A stretch of DNA of 64,000 nt from Ruegeria meonggei (GCF_900172215.1 NZ_FWFP01000002.1:248001-312000); one strand, 5' to 3'; positions 33,767 through 44,581 are shown, numbered from the stretch's first letter. Numbers and translations are program-made. The notes: a model not told the origin generated them from the letters alone.

Positions 33767-34345
33767 ATGTCCTTGAATAACCCGGCTGCCCTTGAGTTTC
33801 TGCAAGTGCGGCGGTCGCGCCCGGCAAAGACACTGATTGCTCCGGCACCTTCACGGGTAGAGCTTTTGCCCCTATTGACGGCTGCAGCCCGCAGCCCCGA
33901 TCACGGCAAGCTAGAGCCCTGGCGTTTCATCGTATTGGAAAAAGGGGCAATGGCCCGCCTTTCTGAACTGACGCAGGATTGCGGCGATGCATTGGGCAGA
34001 TCACCCGACGATATCACAAAGGCGCGCAGCCAGTTCGATTTGGGCCAATTGGCCGTTGCGGTGATCGAAGTCCAAAAGCCTTCGGACAAAATCCCGGCGA
34101 TCGAGCAAACCTATTCAGCCGGAGCAGTATGCCTGGCGCTTTTGAACGCCGCGCTTGCTGCGGGATGGGGCGCGAACTGGCTGTCAGGCTGGCAAACCCA
34201 TGATCAGGGGTTCTGCCGAAAGGCGTTCGATCTGAAGGACAACGAACGCGTCGCGGGCCTGATCCACATTGCCACCGAAAGCAATACCCCACCCGAACGT
34301 CCGCGCCCGGATGTGACCACCCTGACCGAGTGGGTTTCAGAATGA
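33767..34345 (+). CDS. Nitroreductase family protein (YdjA-like)
   Basis: 192-residue small nitroreductase-fold flavoprotein. An N-terminal RRS-type phosphate-binding region (LQVRRSRPAKTL), AARSPDHGKLEPWRFIVL and the ALAAGWGANWLSGW helix are typical of the YdjA group, which binds FMN and uses NAD(P)H. The natural substrate is unknown. AAGGAAG lies upstream of the ATG. Its stop overlaps the start of the next gene (ATGA), so they form an operon. Confidence 0.9.
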   Translation: MSLNNPAALEFLQVRRSRPAKTLIAPAPSRVELLPLLTAAARSPDHGKLEPWRFIVLEKGAMARLSELTQDCGDALGRSPDDITKARSQFDLGQLAVAVIEVQKPSDKIPAIEQTYSAGAVCLALLNAALAAGWGANWLSGWQTHDQGFCRKAFDLKDNERVAGLIHIATESNTPPERPRPDVTTLTEWVSE

Positions 34346-35040
34346 TGATCCTCAACGCCTTTTTCGCGGCCCTTGGTCAGATTGGTGACCCCAGGTTCCG
34401 TTCTGTCCTGCTGCGCGGCGTTGGCCTGACGATTGCGCTGTTGATCGCAGCCTGTGCCGGGGCGATCTGGTTGATCAACTGGCTGTCGGGGGATGAAATA
34501 TCGCTGCCGTTTATTGGTGCGGTTCCATGGCTGAACGACGTGCTGAACTATTCAGGCATCTTTTTGGTGTTGGTTCTGCCGGTTTTCCTGATGATGCCGG
34601 TGGCCTCGGCCATCATTTCGTTGTTCCTGGAAGAGGTCGCGCAAGCAGTCGAGGATAAGAACTATCCCACCCTGCCCGGTGTGCCCGGCATCCCACTGCG
34701 TGAGAGCATCGCTGATGCGCTGAGTTTTATGGGCGTTTTGGTCGTCGCCAACCTGCTGGCGTTGATCCTTTATGCGATCTTTCCACCTCTGACGCTGTTC
34801 ATCTTTTGGGCCGTGAACGGATTTTTGCTGGGGCGGGAGTATTTCACACTCGCCGCTATGCGCCGGCTTGGTCGGGACGGTGCGCGCCTGCTGCGCACCA
34901 AGCACACGGGCACCATCTGGCTTGCAGGAACCCTGATGGCCATCCCCCTGACGGTGCCGCTGGTGAATCTGGTGATCCCGATCATCGGGGTCGCCACTTT
35001 CACCCATATCTATCACAAACTGTCAGGGTCAACGCCCTGA
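34342..35040 (+). CDS. EI24 domain membrane protein (CysZ-like)
   Basis: 232 residues with about five or six membrane segments (LRGVGLTIALLIAACAGAIW, then GIFLVLVLPVFLMMPVASAI, and further ones near 130-155 and 195-215). The overall layout and FFAALGQIGDPRFR at the N-terminus match EI24/CysZ-type proteins; CysZ in gammaproteobacteria imports sulfate, but distant relatives are unassigned. Starts at ATG 34342 in an ATGATG overlap with the nitroreductase stop. Operon partner of that gene; no further link. Confidence 0.82.
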   Translation: MMILNAFFAALGQIGDPRFRSVLLRGVGLTIALLIAACAGAIWLINWLSGDEISLPFIGAVPWLNDVLNYSGIFLVLVLPVFLMMPVASAIISLFLEEVAQAVEDKNYPTLPGVPGIPLRESIADALSFMGVLVVANLLALILYAIFPPLTLFIFWAVNGFLLGREYFTLAAMRRLGRDGARLLRTKHTGTIWLAGTLMAIPLTVPLVNLVIPIIGVATFTHIYHKLSGSTP

Positions 35041-35043
35041 CGG

Positions 35044-35319
35044 TCAGCCGCGCGGCTCCAGTTGGTTCAGCCAGTCAAAGTCACGCACAGAAATCACGCC
35101 CGAGATAATTATTCCGGCAATGATTCCCCACAGCACCACCGAGATCCCGGTGGTGATCCATAGCTTTTTCTTCATGTGATGCACTTCCGGCGCGCCCGCA
35201 TGGGTGCCCGGAACAATCTCGCCCAGATCGCCCTGTGTCTTGATACGGATCGGTAATACGACAAGCAGCGTCATGAACCAGATAACAGAGAACAGAACCA
35301 GTGCGGCAGTGATCGTCAT
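35044..35319 (-). CDS. DUF1467 family protein
   Basis: 91 residues with two membrane helices (ALVLFSVIWFMTLLVVLPI and WITTGISVVLWGIIAGIIIS) joined by a loop with GEIVPGTHAGAPE, the signature of DUF1467. The function is unknown. It lies 21 bp downstream of the methylmalonyl-CoA epimerase gene on the same strand, an arrangement I recognise from other alphaproteobacteria. Confidence 0.87.
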   Translation of the reverse strand: MTITAALVLFSVIWFMTLLVVLPIRIKTQGDLGEIVPGTHAGAPEVHHMKKKLWITTGISVVLWGIIAGIIISGVISVRDFDWLNQLEPRG

Positions 35320-35340
35320 GACAGCCTCATTTCTATTGGA

Positions 35341-35745
35341 TTATACCTGCTCTAGCTCGACCAGGCAGCCATTGAAATCCTTGGGATGCAGGAACAGCAC
35401 GGGTTTACCATGGGCACCGATCTTGGGTTCACCCGATCCCAGAACCCGAGCCCCGGTTTCCTTCAGGTGATCCCGGGCTGCGATAATATCATCAACCTCA
35501 TAGCAGACATGGTGAATTCCGCCTGAAGGGTTTTTCTCCAGAAACCCGTTGATCGGGCTGTCGTCACCCAGCGGGTACAGCAATTCAATCTTGGTGTTGG
35601 GCAGTTCGATAAACACGACCGTAACGCCGTGATCCGGTTCGTCCTGGGGCGCGCCGACCTTTGCGCCCAGTGCGCTACGGTATTGCTCGGACGCGGCCTC
35701 AAGGTCAGGAACGGCAATGGCGACGTGGTTCAGGCGACCAATCAT
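35341..35745 (-). CDS. mce: Methylmalonyl-CoA epimerase
   Basis: 134-residue VOC-superfamily protein. Metal-binding residues are seen as His7 (LNHVAIAVPD), Glu in PNTKIELLYP, His in GIHHVCYEVDD and Glu in CLVELEQV. It interconverts (2R)- and (2S)-methylmalonyl-CoA in propionyl-CoA catabolism. Length equals that of known epimerases. First gene of the mce-DUF1467 pair. VOC proteins are diverse, but the residue pattern and this partner support the call. Confidence 0.9.
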   Translation of the reverse strand: MIGRLNHVAIAVPDLEAASEQYRSALGAKVGAPQDEPDHGVTVVFIELPNTKIELLYPLGDDSPINGFLEKNPSGGIHHVCYEVDDIIAARDHLKETGARVLGSGEPKIGAHGKPVLFLHPKDFNGCLVELEQV

Positions 35746-35879
35746 GGAACTCTCCTCTATTCTGCGTTGCGGCGGTTATGAGCGCTGATTGGGCAAAGAA
35801 CAAGTGCGCCAAATTGCCGTTAACCCTGTGTTAGCCGGAAGTTCCTAGCGTGAGGCATCTGCTGATTAGGAGTTTTGCC

Positions 35880-36595
35880 ATGGACGATTCGACACCCTTC
35901 GCTTCTCCCGCGCAGCCGACGGCTACGCGGCCGCTGCTGGGCCAGACCATTCTGGTTGTCGAAGACAGCCGCTATGTCTGCGACGCAATCCGTCTGATGT
36001 GTTAGCACAGCGGCGCCCGTATCTGGCGCGCCGATTGTCTGAAATCGGCCCGGCGTCACCTGCAGGTATACCGGCCATCAGTCATTCTTGTTGATATCGG
36101 CTTGCCCAACGGGTCCGGTACGGATCTGATTGCCGAGCTGACGGATTCATCGCCCCGAATTGGCGCGATCCTTGCCAGTTCCGGAGATGACTATGCGCAG
36201 GACGCGGCGCTGACCGCAGGCGCGGATGGATTTCTATGCAAGCCGCTAAAGTCGCTGGCCTACTTCCAGAAGTTTATTCTTGAATGTCTGCCCCCAGATC
36301 GCCGCCCCAACAACCTGCATGCCGTCCGAGATGAGGTCATTCGCCCTGATCCGATGGCTTATCAGGATGACATGGCACATATCGCCGACGTACTGGCCGG
36401 GCCAAACGATCACAGGACGTTGGATTACGCAGCGCAATTCCTGCGCGGTGTCGCCCGCGACGCCGATGATACGGTTTTGGCAAATGCGGCCCAAAGACTG
36501 GCTGCATCGCAGGCAGAAGGCACGCCGGTACCGCGCTGGCCGCACAGGTGGCCGGTATCGTGCAGGCCCGACTGGAACAACGCGAGGCGATCTAA
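35880..36595 (+). pseudogene. Response regulator, disrupted by a nonsense codon and a frameshift
   Basis: A ribosome-binding site (TAGGAG) precedes ATG 35880. The reading frame encodes a receiver domain: ILVVEDSRYVCDAIRLM, then an in-frame TAG at 36003-36005 after 41 residues, after which the same frame continues coherently: SVILVDIGLPNGSGTDL (phospho-acceptor Asp), ASSGDDYAQDAALTAGADGFLCKPL (conserved Lys, split here as two motifs). Near 36510-36530 the frame is lost; in another frame a helical tail ALAAQVAGIVQARLEQ runs to a TAA at 36593. Two lesions point to decay, or to sequencing errors at two places. The product would have been a single-receiver regulator with a helical C-terminal extension. 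Confidence 0.72.
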
Positions 36596-36596
36596 C

Positions 36597-36758
36597 GTGG
36601 CGACAGCTTATTTCATCACCGCATCAATCCTGTGCCTTTGTGCCTATCACCAGACCCGCACAGCGGCGCGCAACATCCGGGATGCACGTGGCACGTTGGG
36701 CAACCCTCTGGATAGGGGCGGGCAGGAATCTGGGCATCACAAGGCTTGCCCCAAGTAA
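36597..36758 (+). CDS. Possible small hypothetical protein after the response regulator
   Basis: A GTG at 36597 directly after the presumed end of the response regulator opens 53 codons beginning VATAYFITASILCLCAYH, a short hydrophobic stretch followed by a basic tail. GAGG lies nine bases upstream. It resembles nothing I know, and because its neighbour is decayed it may be chance or a remnant too. Listed because it is the only coding option in this gap. Confidence 0.28.
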   Translation: MATAYFITASILCLCAYHQTRTAARNIRDARGTLGNPLDRGGQESGHHKACPK

Positions 36759-36771
36759 GCCTGCCCAAAGT

Positions 36772-36801
36772 AAAAAGCCCGCCGCGGAGGTTGCGACGGG
36801 C
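36772..36801 (-). terminator. Terminator of aspS
   Basis: GCCCGCCGC and GCGACGGGC pair with one mismatch; on the minus strand the stem is followed by TTTTTA. It lies 7 bp beyond the aspS stop. Confidence 0.82.
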
Positions 36802-36807
36802 AAAGTG

Positions 36808-38583
36808 TTACTCCTGCGGGATGATCCGCAGACCAAGTTCCATCAACTGATCCGAAGTCGGATCAGAGGGCGCATCCATCATCAGATCTTCGGCGCGTTG
36901 GTTCATCGGGAACATCATGACTTCGCGGATGTTGGCCTCATCTGCCAACAGCATCACAATCCGGTCGATACCCGCAGCGCAGCCCCCGTGCGGCGGCGCG
37001 CCATAGTGGAATGCGTTGAACAGGGCGCCAAAGCGGCTTTTCACTTCGTCTTCGCCATACCCGGCCAGCTCAAAGGCTTTGAGCATAATCTCGGGCTTGT
37101 GGTTCCGGATCGCACCTGAAACCAGTTCATATCCGTTACAAGCCAGGTCGTATTGATACCCGCGCACGTCCAGAGGGTTGCCCTGCAGCGCCTCCATACC
37201 ACCTTGCGGCATCGAGAACGGGTTGTGTTCAAAGTCGATCGCGCCGCTTTCTTCGTCTTGCTCATAGATCGGGAAATCCACGATCCAGGCAAAGGCGAAA
37301 CGGTCCTTTTCGGTAAGGTTCAAATCCTCACCGATCACATCGCGCGCCTTGCCTGCAACCTTCTCAAAGGCTTTGGGCTTGCCACCCAGGAAGAACGCGG
37401 CATCGCCTACGCCCAAACCCAGTTGCTGACGGATTGCTTCCGTGCGTTCTGGGCCGATATTTTTGGCCAGCGGGCCCGCAGCCTCCATACCTTCGCCCTG
37501 ATCGCGCCAGAAGATATAGCCCATACCGGGCAGACCCTCTTTCTGGGCAAAAGCGTTCATGCGGTCACAGAACTTGCGGCTGCCGCCTGTGGGCGCGGGG
37601 ATGGCGCGGATTTCGGTACCGTCCTGTTCCAGCAGTTTGGCAAAGATGGCAAAGCCAGAGCCGCGGAAATGGTCTGAAACCACCTGCATCTTGATCGGGT
37701 TACGCAGGTCGGGCTTGTCTGAGCCATACCACAGAGCCGCGTCCTTATAGGAGATTTGCGGCCAGTCCTGATCTACCTTACGGCCGCCACCGAACTCTTC
37801 GAACACACCCGTCAAAACCGGCTGGATCGTGTCAAACACGTCCTGCTGCTCGACAAACGACATCTCAAGGTCAAGCTGGTAGAAATCGGTGGGCGAGCGG
37901 TCAGCGCGCGGGTCTTCATCACGGAAACACGGCGCGATTTGAAAGTACTTGTCGAAACCCGACACCATGATCAGCTGTTTGAACTGCTGCGGGGCCTGCG
38001 GCAGGGCATAAAACTTGCCCGGATGCAGGCGCGAGGGCACCAGAAAGTCACGCGCGCCTTCGGGGCTAGAGGCCGTGATGATCGGTGTCTGATACTCGCG
38101 GAAACCCTTGTCCCACATGCGGCGACGCATCGAGGATACAACGTCCGAACGCAAAGTCATGTTCTGCTGCATCGCTTCGCGGCGCAGGTCCAGATAGCGA
38201 TAGCGCAGGCGGGTTTCTTCGGGGTATTCCTGATCACCGAACACCATCAAGGGCAGTTCGTCAGCCGCGCCCAGAACCTCAAGCTCGCGCACGTAAACTT
38301 CGATCTCGCCAGTTGGCAGTTTGGTGTTCACCAGTTCGGGGGCGCGTGCCTTGACCGTGCCATCGATACGGACACACCATTCCGAACGGACTTTTTCAAG
38401 CTCGGCAAAGGCCGCGCTGTCGCCGTCGCACAGAATCTGCGTAACGCCGAAATGGTCGCGCAAGTCAATGAACAGCACGCCACCGTGATCTCGGACCCGA
38501 TGCACCCAACCGGACAGGCGGACGGTTTCACCAACATTGGCGGCGGTCAGTGCGGCGCAGGTGTGGCTGCGGTAGGCGTGCAT
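36808..38583 (-). CDS. aspS: Aspartyl-tRNA synthetase
   Basis: 591-residue class II synthetase of the bacterial type. It has the N-terminal OB-fold anticodon-binding domain ([20 protein letters not shown]), class II motif 2 ([10 protein letters not shown]), a bacterial GAD insertion in the middle, and motif 3 near the C-terminus ([10 protein letters not shown]). Length is the usual 590. Alphaproteobacteria often lack AsnRS and then use a non-discriminating AspRS plus GatCAB; the sequence alone does not show which. Single gene with its own terminator. Confidence 0.97.
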   Translation of the reverse strand: MHAYRSHTCAALTAANVGETVRLSGWVHRVRDHGGVLFIDLRDHFGVTQILCDGDSAAFAELEKVRSEWCVRIDGTVKARAPELVNTKLPTGEIEVYVRELEVLGAADELPLMVFGDQEYPEETRLRYRYLDLRREAMQQNMTLRSDVVSSMRRRMWDKGFREYQTPIITASSPEGARDFLVPSRLHPGKFYALPQAPQQFKQLIMVSGFDKYFQIAPCFRDEDPRADRSPTDFYQLDLEMSFVEQQDVFDTIQPVLTGVFEEFGGGRKVDQDWPQISYKDAALWYGSDKPDLRNPIKMQVVSDHFRGSGFAIFAKLLEQDGTEIRAIPAPTGGSRKFCDRMNAFAQKEGLPGMGYIFWRDQGEGMEAAGPLAKNIGPERTEAIRQQLGLGVGDAAFFLGGKPKAFEKVAGKARDVIGEDLNLTEKDRFAFAWIVDFPIYEQDEESGAIDFEHNPFSMPQGGMEALQGNPLDVRGYQYDLACNGYELVSGAIRNHKPEIMLKAFELAGYGEDEVKSRFGALFNAFHYGAPPHGGCAAGIDRIVMLLADEANIREVMMFPMNQRAEDLMMDAPSDPTSDQLMELGLRIIPQE

Positions 38584-38660
38584 GAAATATCCCTTCGGGC
38601 GCAGAATTCGTCGCGCCGATACACCGCGTCAGGCCCGGAAAGTCAAGGCAAGTTGGGCCA

Positions 38661-39332
38661 TCAAAACGGCCTTTGCACGTTGCCTGAGTAGAAATAGATG
38701 CCCAAACCCACCGCAAAGATGATGTTACCCGCAATTGCGTGCAGCAAGACCGCTAAGAAAAACGACCCGCGACTGCGATAAGCCCAGGTAAAGAGCAGCC
38801 CTCCGGCAAACGTCATGATGGCGACGATCCAGCTCCAGTACATCAGGTGCGCCAGGGAAAACAGCGATGCGTTCAGAAGATGAGCGAAACGTCCGTCGGG
38901 CAGGATCGCGTGGTAGCGGCGGAAAAACAGAGATCTAAACAGCAACTCCTGCGGCAACGCGGAAAGCGCCGGATAGCCCAGCCAGATCACCGCCAGAAAC
39001 TCAAGCCGGTTGCGTAGCAAAAAGAAGGCTGCGTCGGGGCGCAGCACCATCACCAGCGCAGAACAAACCAGTGTCATTGCAACGGTGAAACCGGCAAGCT
39101 CGGCCCAAGACCAATTGCGCCAGTTATAGCGCAACTCTGCCCAGGCAAACCCCGGCGTGAAATGCAACAGCACTATGCCAATCCCCGTGAAGGTGAACAG
39201 CGATGGAAACATCCAGTTGGACGGGAAAAATACGGCGATCAGTATCGGCACGGCGATGAAAAACAGCCCAAATTCCAAACGCATACGCACATAAAGCGCT
39301 CCGGTGTCTGCCCAATCGCCTTGCTTGTTCAC
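38661..39332 (-). CDS. CPBP family intramembrane metalloprotease
   Basis: 223 residues with about seven membrane segments. The CPBP (Abi) motifs are present: motif 1 in reduced form QELLFRSLFFRR (Glu and Arg), motif 2 FSLAHLMYW (His) and motif 3 LLHAIAGNIIF (His, Asn). The usual double Glu is Gln-Glu here. These proteins resemble Rce1 CAAX proteases; bacterial roles include bacteriocin self-immunity, and the substrate is unknown. It overlaps the upstream pabC stop by 4 bp, so it shares a transcript with pabB-pabC. Confidence 0.85.
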   Translation of the reverse strand: MNKQGDWADTGALYVRMRLEFGLFFIAVPILIAVFFPSNWMFPSLFTFTGIGIVLLHFTPGFAWAELRYNWRNWSWAELAGFTVAMTLVCSALVMVLRPDAAFFLLRNRLEFLAVIWLGYPALSALPQELLFRSLFFRRYHAILPDGRFAHLLNASLFSLAHLMYWSWIVAIMTFAGGLLFTWAYRSRGSFFLAVLLHAIAGNIIFAVGLGIYFYSGNVQRPF

Positions 39333-39976
39333 TGCGCTATCAACTCTGCCCGGATCAGGCCACGCAAGGAATTCCCGACATAGACGGTTTGCGCGTTTTG
39401 CAGATCGACCAAGGTTAGGACAGCTTCGGTAAATTGTTTTTTATCAACCATTTCCTCACGCAATATGCCGGGCAACAAACCGCAGGACAAAGCCGGGGTC
39501 AGTGCGCGCCCATCGGGCATCTCCAGAAACAGATTGGTGATCGTGCCCTCGCACAGCTCATCGCGTTCGTTCAGAAAAACCTGTTCGTCAATTCCCTGTG
39601 GTAGAGAGGCGCGGGCCGTGTCGTAGATCGCGCGCTGTGTTGTTTTATGTCGCAACCAGACATCAGAAGAGGTCAGGCGCGCTTGGGCGACATTTACCCG
39701 CCAGACCGAAGGGTTTGCGGCCAGCACACCGGTTGTCACGGCAAACTGCCCGTCCATTGCCAGTGTCAGGCGACACCGCAATGGTGTTATTGCGGTGACC
39801 TTATCCAATGTTGCAATAGCCCGATCCAAATCGAACGGCAAACCCAACCTGGCTGACGTACGCGCCATGCGGGCCAGATGCCGGTCGCGCCGTACAAACC
39901 CTTGCCCCGGTCGCAAGGCCAGGGTCTCGATCAAGCGGAAGTCAGGGTCGGTTGGTGGGCAAAGCGGGCTTTCCAT
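39329..39976 (-). CDS. pabC: Class IV aminotransferase, probable aminodeoxychorismate lyase
   Basis: 215-residue fold-type IV PLP protein. It would convert 4-amino-4-deoxychorismate to p-aminobenzoate and pyruvate for folate synthesis, completing the work of the gene just upstream. Family blocks are RDRHLARMARTSARLG near the N-terminus and ERDELCEGTITNLFLEM. A PLP lysine (RHKTTQRAIYD, about residue 105) is in a plausible position. Its start overlaps pabB by 46 bp; no better start is seen. The sequence is shorter than E. coli PabC (269). Class IV enzymes also include branched-chain aminotransferases, but context favours PabC. Confidence 0.85.
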   Translation of the reverse strand: MESPLCPPTDPDFRLIETLALRPGQGFVRRDRHLARMARTSARLGLPFDLDRAIATLDKVTAITPLRCRLTLAMDGQFAVTTGVLAANPSVWRVNVAQARLTSSDVWLRHKTTQRAIYDTARASLPQGIDEQVFLNERDELCEGTITNLFLEMPDGRALTPALSCGLLPGILREEMVDKKQFTEAVLTLVDLQNAQTVYVGNSLRGLIRAELIAQ

Positions 39977-41058
39977 AACGCTTCCTCATACTCGGACGGG
40001 GCGGTGCTGTCCCAGATCACGCCGCCGCCGACATTCAGCGTAGCGGTGCCATCCTCGACCATCAGCGTGCGGATCGCGACGTTGAACGCGGACCGGCCAT
40101 CCGGGGCCGCCCAGCCGATGGCACCGCAATAGATGTCGCGGGGCCAGGGTTCGAGCTCGGACAGAATCTCCATGGCGCGGATCTTGGGCGCACCGGTGAT
40201 CGAACCACAGGGAAACAGTGCCGTCAGAATATCCGACAGCTCTGCACCCAAATGCAGTTGCGCCTGCACCAGAGAGATCATCTGATGCACGGTCGCGTAG
40301 GTTTCCACCTTGAACAGCTCTGGCACCTTGACCGACCCGGCCAGAGCAACCCGGCTGATATCGTTGCGCAGTAGATCGACGATCATCAGGTTCTCGGCCC
40401 GGTTCTTTTCGTCGATCGACAGGAACGCCCGGCGGCGCGCATCCTCGGCCATGTCGTCGCTGCGCGGCTGAGTGCCTTTCATCGGACGGGTTTCAATCCC
40501 ACGATCAGCATCGGTGCAAAAAAACAATTCCGGCGACCGGCTGAGCAGATCGGGCAACCCGTCCTGCTGAACCAATGCGCCGTGTCCCACCGGCTGACCT
40601 GCCGACAGTGCGGAATAAAACGCAGCGCTGTCGCCCGTGACCGTCAGGTCGATCGGAAAGGTCAGGTTGGCCTGATAGATATCCCCTGCCCCAATCGCAT
40701 CATGAACCTGACGAAAGGCTCGCGAATAGCGCGGCTCGTCCCAGCGGGGCTGAAACGCCGTTACGCCTCCGTCCGCAGGGGGAAGCTCGCGGAGAGACGG
40801 GCGGTCGTAGACGCCGAAACACAGCAACGGCAAGCGGCGCCCTGCTGGCATACGATCCAAAAGACAGGGTTCCAGTGCATAACCCAGTTCATAGCTGGCG
40901 TAGCCTGCCAGCCAAGCGCCCTCGGCGCGTGCCTGATCCAGCGCCGCCATTGCCTGGGGCACTTCTTCCGCTGTGTCAGCGCGGATCACTCTGACCGGCC
41001 GGTCGAAACTGGTTCCGGGTCCGGCAGGTCCCTGATCGAAACGAATACGCAAGTGCAT
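39931..41058 (-). CDS. pabB: Aminodeoxychorismate synthase component I
   Basis: 375-residue chorismate-binding enzyme. The C-terminal chorismate-binding core is complete: RPMKGTQPR, NLMIVDLLRNDISRVA, GSITGAPKIRAMEI and YCGAIGW. The lysine of PMKGT is typical of PabB (versus TrpE), supporting aminodeoxychorismate rather than anthranilate synthesis. It needs a PabA glutaminase, which is not in the window. ATG 41058 is used; a TTG two codons upstream is possible. It overlaps pabC by 46 bp. Confidence 0.92.
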   Translation of the reverse strand: MHLRIRFDQGPAGPGTSFDRPVRVIRADTAEEVPQAMAALDQARAEGAWLAGYASYELGYALEPCLLDRMPAGRRLPLLCFGVYDRPSLRELPPADGGVTAFQPRWDEPRYSRAFRQVHDAIGAGDIYQANLTFPIDLTVTGDSAAFYSALSAGQPVGHGALVQQDGLPDLLSRSPELFFCTDADRGIETRPMKGTQPRSDDMAEDARRRAFLSIDEKNRAENLMIVDLLRNDISRVALAGSVKVPELFKVETYATVHQMISLVQAQLHLGAELSDILTALFPCGSITGAPKIRAMEILSELEPWPRDIYCGAIGWAAPDGRSAFNVAIRTLMVEDGTATLNVGGGVIWDSTAPSEYEEALWKARFAHQPTLTSA

Positions 41059-41236
41059 CCTCAATTTCCCGTGCTCCGCGGTATAGAGAATACGGCGTTA
41101 AGGGAAAGAGGGGAAAGCGGCAATTTCACCGCCGATTCCGATAGCCCTTGAACCTTTTCGCGCGGTCCCTATAACGCAGGACAATTTGGGCGCATGGGCG
41201 GTGCCCCGACTCGCTGACAATCAAAGGAATGAGGCC

Positions 41237-44200
41237 ATGCCGAGAAGAACCGACATCCAGTCGATCATGATCATCGGGGCGGGCCCCATTGTTATCGGTC
41301 AGGCGTGCGAGTTCGACTATTCCGGCGCTCAGGCTTGCAAGGCGCTGCGGGAAGAAGGGTACCGGGTCATTCTGGTAAACTCGAACCCCGCCACGATCAT
41401 GACCGATCCAGGACTGGCCGATGCGACCTATATCGAACCCATCACGCCCGAGGTTGTCGCCAAGATCATCGAAAAAGAACGCCCCGACGCATTGCTACCC
41501 ACCATGGGTGGGCAAACCGGCCTGAACACATCGCTTGCACTGGAAGAGATGGGCGTGCTGGACAAATTTGGGGTCGAGATGATCGGCGCCAAGCGGGATG
41601 CCATCGAGATGGCCGAAGACCGCAAGCTGTTCCGCGAGGCGATGGACCGGCTTGGACTGGAAAACCCCAAAGCCACAATCATCACAGCCCCAAAACGCGA
41701 CAACGGCAGCACCGATCTGGACGCAGGCGTTCAGATGGCGTTGGACGAGTTGGAAGAGATCGGCCTGCCCGCCATTATCCGCCCCGCCTTTACCTTGGGT
41801 GGCACCGGCGGTGGTGTGGCCTATAACCGCGAGGACTACATCCATTTCTGTCGCTCGGGCATGGATGCCTCACCCGTCAACCAGATCCTGGTCGATGAAT
41901 CCCTGCTGGGCTGGAAAGAGTTTGAAATGGAGGTGGTGCGCGACACCGCCGACAACGCCATCATCGTGTGTTCCATCGAGAACATTGACCCGATGGGCGT
42001 ACACACCGGTGACTCGATCACTGTGGCACCGGCGCTTACACTGACTGACAAAGAATATCAGATCATGCGCAACGGCTCGATCGCCGTTCTGCGTGAAATC
42101 GGAGTCGAAACCGGCGGATCGAACGTGCAGTGGGCAATCAACCCCGATGATGGCCGGATGGTCGTGATTGAGATGAACCCGCGCGTATCGCGATCCTCGG
42201 CGCTGGCGTCCAAGGCAACCGGTTTCCCGATTGCCAAGATCGCGGCGAAACTGGCCGTTGGGTATACTCTGGACGAGCTCGACAATGACATCACCAAGGT
42301 CACGCCCGCGTCGTTCGAGCCAACCATTGACTATGTCGTCACCAAAATCCCGAAATTCGCGTTCGAGAAATTCCCTGGCTCGGAACCCTACCTGACCACC
42401 GCAATGAAATCGGTGGGTGAGGCAATGTCGATCGGCCGCACAATACACGAATCGATGCAAAAGGCGCTGGCCTCGATGGAATCTGGGCTGACCGGGTTTG
42501 ATGAGATTGAAATTCCCGGCCTGAATGTAGGGCTCTGGGACGAAGCTGACGACAAGGCCGCCGTGATCAAGGCGATCAGCCAGCAGACCCCGGATCGCTT
42601 GCGCACCATCGCTCAGGCCATGCGCCATGGTCTGTCGGATGATGAAATCTTTGGCGTCACCAAGTTCGACCCATGGTTCCTGGCCCGCATCCGCGAGATC
42701 ATTGAGGCCGAGCGCGCCGTTCGCAAGGACGGTTTGCCAATGACCGAAGACGGCATTCGCAAGCTCAAGATGTTGGGTTTCACTGACGCGCGTCTGGGCA
42801 ATCTGACCGGTCGGGACGAGGCCAATGTTCGCCGTGCCCGCCGCAATCTGGGCGTCGCCGCAGTGTTCAAGAGGATTGATACCTGTGCGGCCGAATTCGA
42901 AGCACAGACACCCTATATGTACTCGACCTATGAGGCCCCGATGATGGGAGACGTCGAGTGTGAAGCACGGCCCTCGGATCGCAAAAAAGTCGTCATTCTA
43001 GGCGGTGGCCCCAATCGGATCGGTCAGGGGATCGAATTCGATTATTGCTGCTGCCATGCCTGTTTCGCGCTGACTGAAACCGGTTATGAAACCATCATGA
43101 TCAACTGCAACCCCGAGACGGTCTCGACCGATTATGACACTTCGGACCGCCTGTATTTTGAGCCGCTGACTTTTGAACACGTCATGGAAATCCTGACGAA
43201 AGAACAGGAAAACGGCACTTTGCACGGTGTTATTGTTCAGTTCGGCGGCCAGACCCCGCTGAAGTTGGCCAACGCGCTGGAAGAAGAAGGCATTCCGATC
43301 CTGGGCACCACGCCCGACGCAATCGATCTGGCGGAAGACCGGGAAAGGTTCCAGGCGCTGGTCAACGATCTGGGATTGAAACAGCCCAAAAACGGGATTG
43401 CCTCGACCGACGCACAGGCACTTGAAATTGCAGAAGAGATCGGCTTTCCGCTGGTGATCCGCCCGTCGTATGTTCTGGGTGGTCGTGCCATGGAAATCGT
43501 GCGCGACATGGATCAGCTGCGGCGCTACATCAACGAGGCTGTGGTGGTCTCGGGTGACAGTCCCGTGCTGCTGGACAGCTATCTGTCCGGCGCAGTTGAG
43601 CTGGATGTGGATGCCCTGTGCGACGGCACCGACGTGCATGTTGCGGGCATCATGCAACATATCGAAGAGGCCGGCGTACACTCGGGCGACTCTGCATGTT
43701 CACTGCCGCCATATTCGCTGTCCAAAGAGATCATTGGCCAGATCAAGGATCAGACGTTCAAACTGGCCAAGGCGCTGAACGTTGTAGGCCTGATGAATAT
43801 TCAGTTCGCAATCAAGGATGACGAGATCTATCTGATCGAAGTGAACCCGCGTGCCTCGCGCACCGTGCCCTTCGTCGCCAAGGCCACCGACAGCGCCATT
43901 GCCTCGATCGCAGCGCGTGTCATGGCCGGTGAAAAGCTGGCGGATTTCCCGAAGCGTCCACCCTACAAAACCGTCGACGACACCAAGATCGCCGATCAGA
44001 TGACACTGGCCGATCCGGATATGCCGTGGTTCTCGGTGAAAGAGGCCGTGTTGCCATTCGCCCGCTTCCCTGGTGTCGATACCATATTGGGCCCGGAAAT
44101 GCGCTCAACCGGTGAAGTGATGGGCTGGGACCGTGACTTCCCACGAGCCTTCCTCAAGGCGCAGATGGGCGCTGGCATGGTGTTGCCCGCATCGGGGCGC

Positions 44201-44581
44201 GCCTTCATCTCAATCAAGGATGCCGACAAGACCCCGGCAATGCTTGAGGCGGCGCAAGTACTGGTCGAGCAGGGTTTTACCTTGGTCGCAACGCGCGGCA
44301 CTCAAAGCTGGTTGGCGGATCAGGATGTGCCCTGCGATGTGGTCAACAAGGTCTATGAGGGACGCCCTGATGTCGCGGACATGCTCAAGGATGGTCAGGT
44401 TCAATTGTTGATGAACACAACCGAAGGTGCACAAGCGGTCGAGGACAGCAAATCCATTCGTTCCATCGCGCTGTATGACAAAATCCCTTACTACACCACT
44501 GCTGCCGCAAGCCACGCCGCCGCGCTGGCGATCAAGGCACAGGCCGAAGGGGATGTTGAGGTCAAGTCGCTGCAAGGCTAA
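41237..44581 (+). CDS. carB: Carbamoyl-phosphate synthase large subunit
   Basis: 1114 residues. Two homologous ATP-grasp halves (first synthetase [20 protein letters not shown], second [20 protein letters not shown]) and a C-terminal MGS-like regulatory domain (about 970-1114; [13 protein letters not shown]). It makes carbamoyl phosphate from bicarbonate, glutamine-derived ammonia and 2 ATP for arginine and pyrimidine synthesis. About 40 residues longer than E. coli CarB (1073), with small insertions. carA is not adjacent in this window. ATG 41237 is preceded by AATGAGG. A strong terminator follows. Confidence 0.97.
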   Translation: MPRRTDIQSIMIIGAGPIVIGQACEFDYSGAQACKALREEGYRVILVNSNPATIMTDPGLADATYIEPITPEVVAKIIEKERPDALLPTMGGQTGLNTSLALEEMGVLDKFGVEMIGAKRDAIEMAEDRKLFREAMDRLGLENPKATIITAPKRDNGSTDLDAGVQMALDELEEIGLPAIIRPAFTLGGTGGGVAYNREDYIHFCRSGMDASPVNQILVDESLLGWKEFEMEVVRDTADNAIIVCSIENIDPMGVHTGDSITVAPALTLTDKEYQIMRNGSIAVLREIGVETGGSNVQWAINPDDGRMVVIEMNPRVSRSSALASKATGFPIAKIAAKLAVGYTLDELDNDITKVTPASFEPTIDYVVTKIPKFAFEKFPGSEPYLTTAMKSVGEAMSIGRTIHESMQKALASMESGLTGFDEIEIPGLNVGLWDEADDKAAVIKAISQQTPDRLRTIAQAMRHGLSDDEIFGVTKFDPWFLARIREIIEAERAVRKDGLPMTEDGIRKLKMLGFTDARLGNLTGRDEANVRRARRNLGVAAVFKRIDTCAAEFEAQTPYMYSTYEAPMMGDVECEARPSDRKKVVILGGGPNRIGQGIEFDYCCCHACFALTETGYETIMINCNPETVSTDYDTSDRLYFEPLTFEHVMEILTKEQENGTLHGVIVQFGGQTPLKLANALEEEGIPILGTTPDAIDLAEDRERFQALVNDLGLKQPKNGIASTDAQALEIAEEIGFPLVIRPSYVLGGRAMEIVRDMDQLRRYINEAVVVSGDSPVLLDSYLSGAVELDVDALCDGTDVHVAGIMQHIEEAGVHSGDSACSLPPYSLSKEIIGQIKDQTFKLAKALNVVGLMNIQFAIKDDEIYLIEVNPRASRTVPFVAKATDSAIASIAARVMAGEKLADFPKRPPYKTVDDTKIADQMTLADPDMPWFSVKEAVLPFARFPGVDTILGPEMRSTGEVMGWDRDFPRAFLKAQMGAGMVLPASGRAFISIKDADKTPAMLEAAQVLVEQGFTLVATRGTQSWLADQDVPCDVVNKVYEGRPDVADMLKDGQVQLLMNTTEGAQAVEDSKSIRSIALYDKIPYYTTAAASHAAALAIKAQAEGDVEVKSLQG

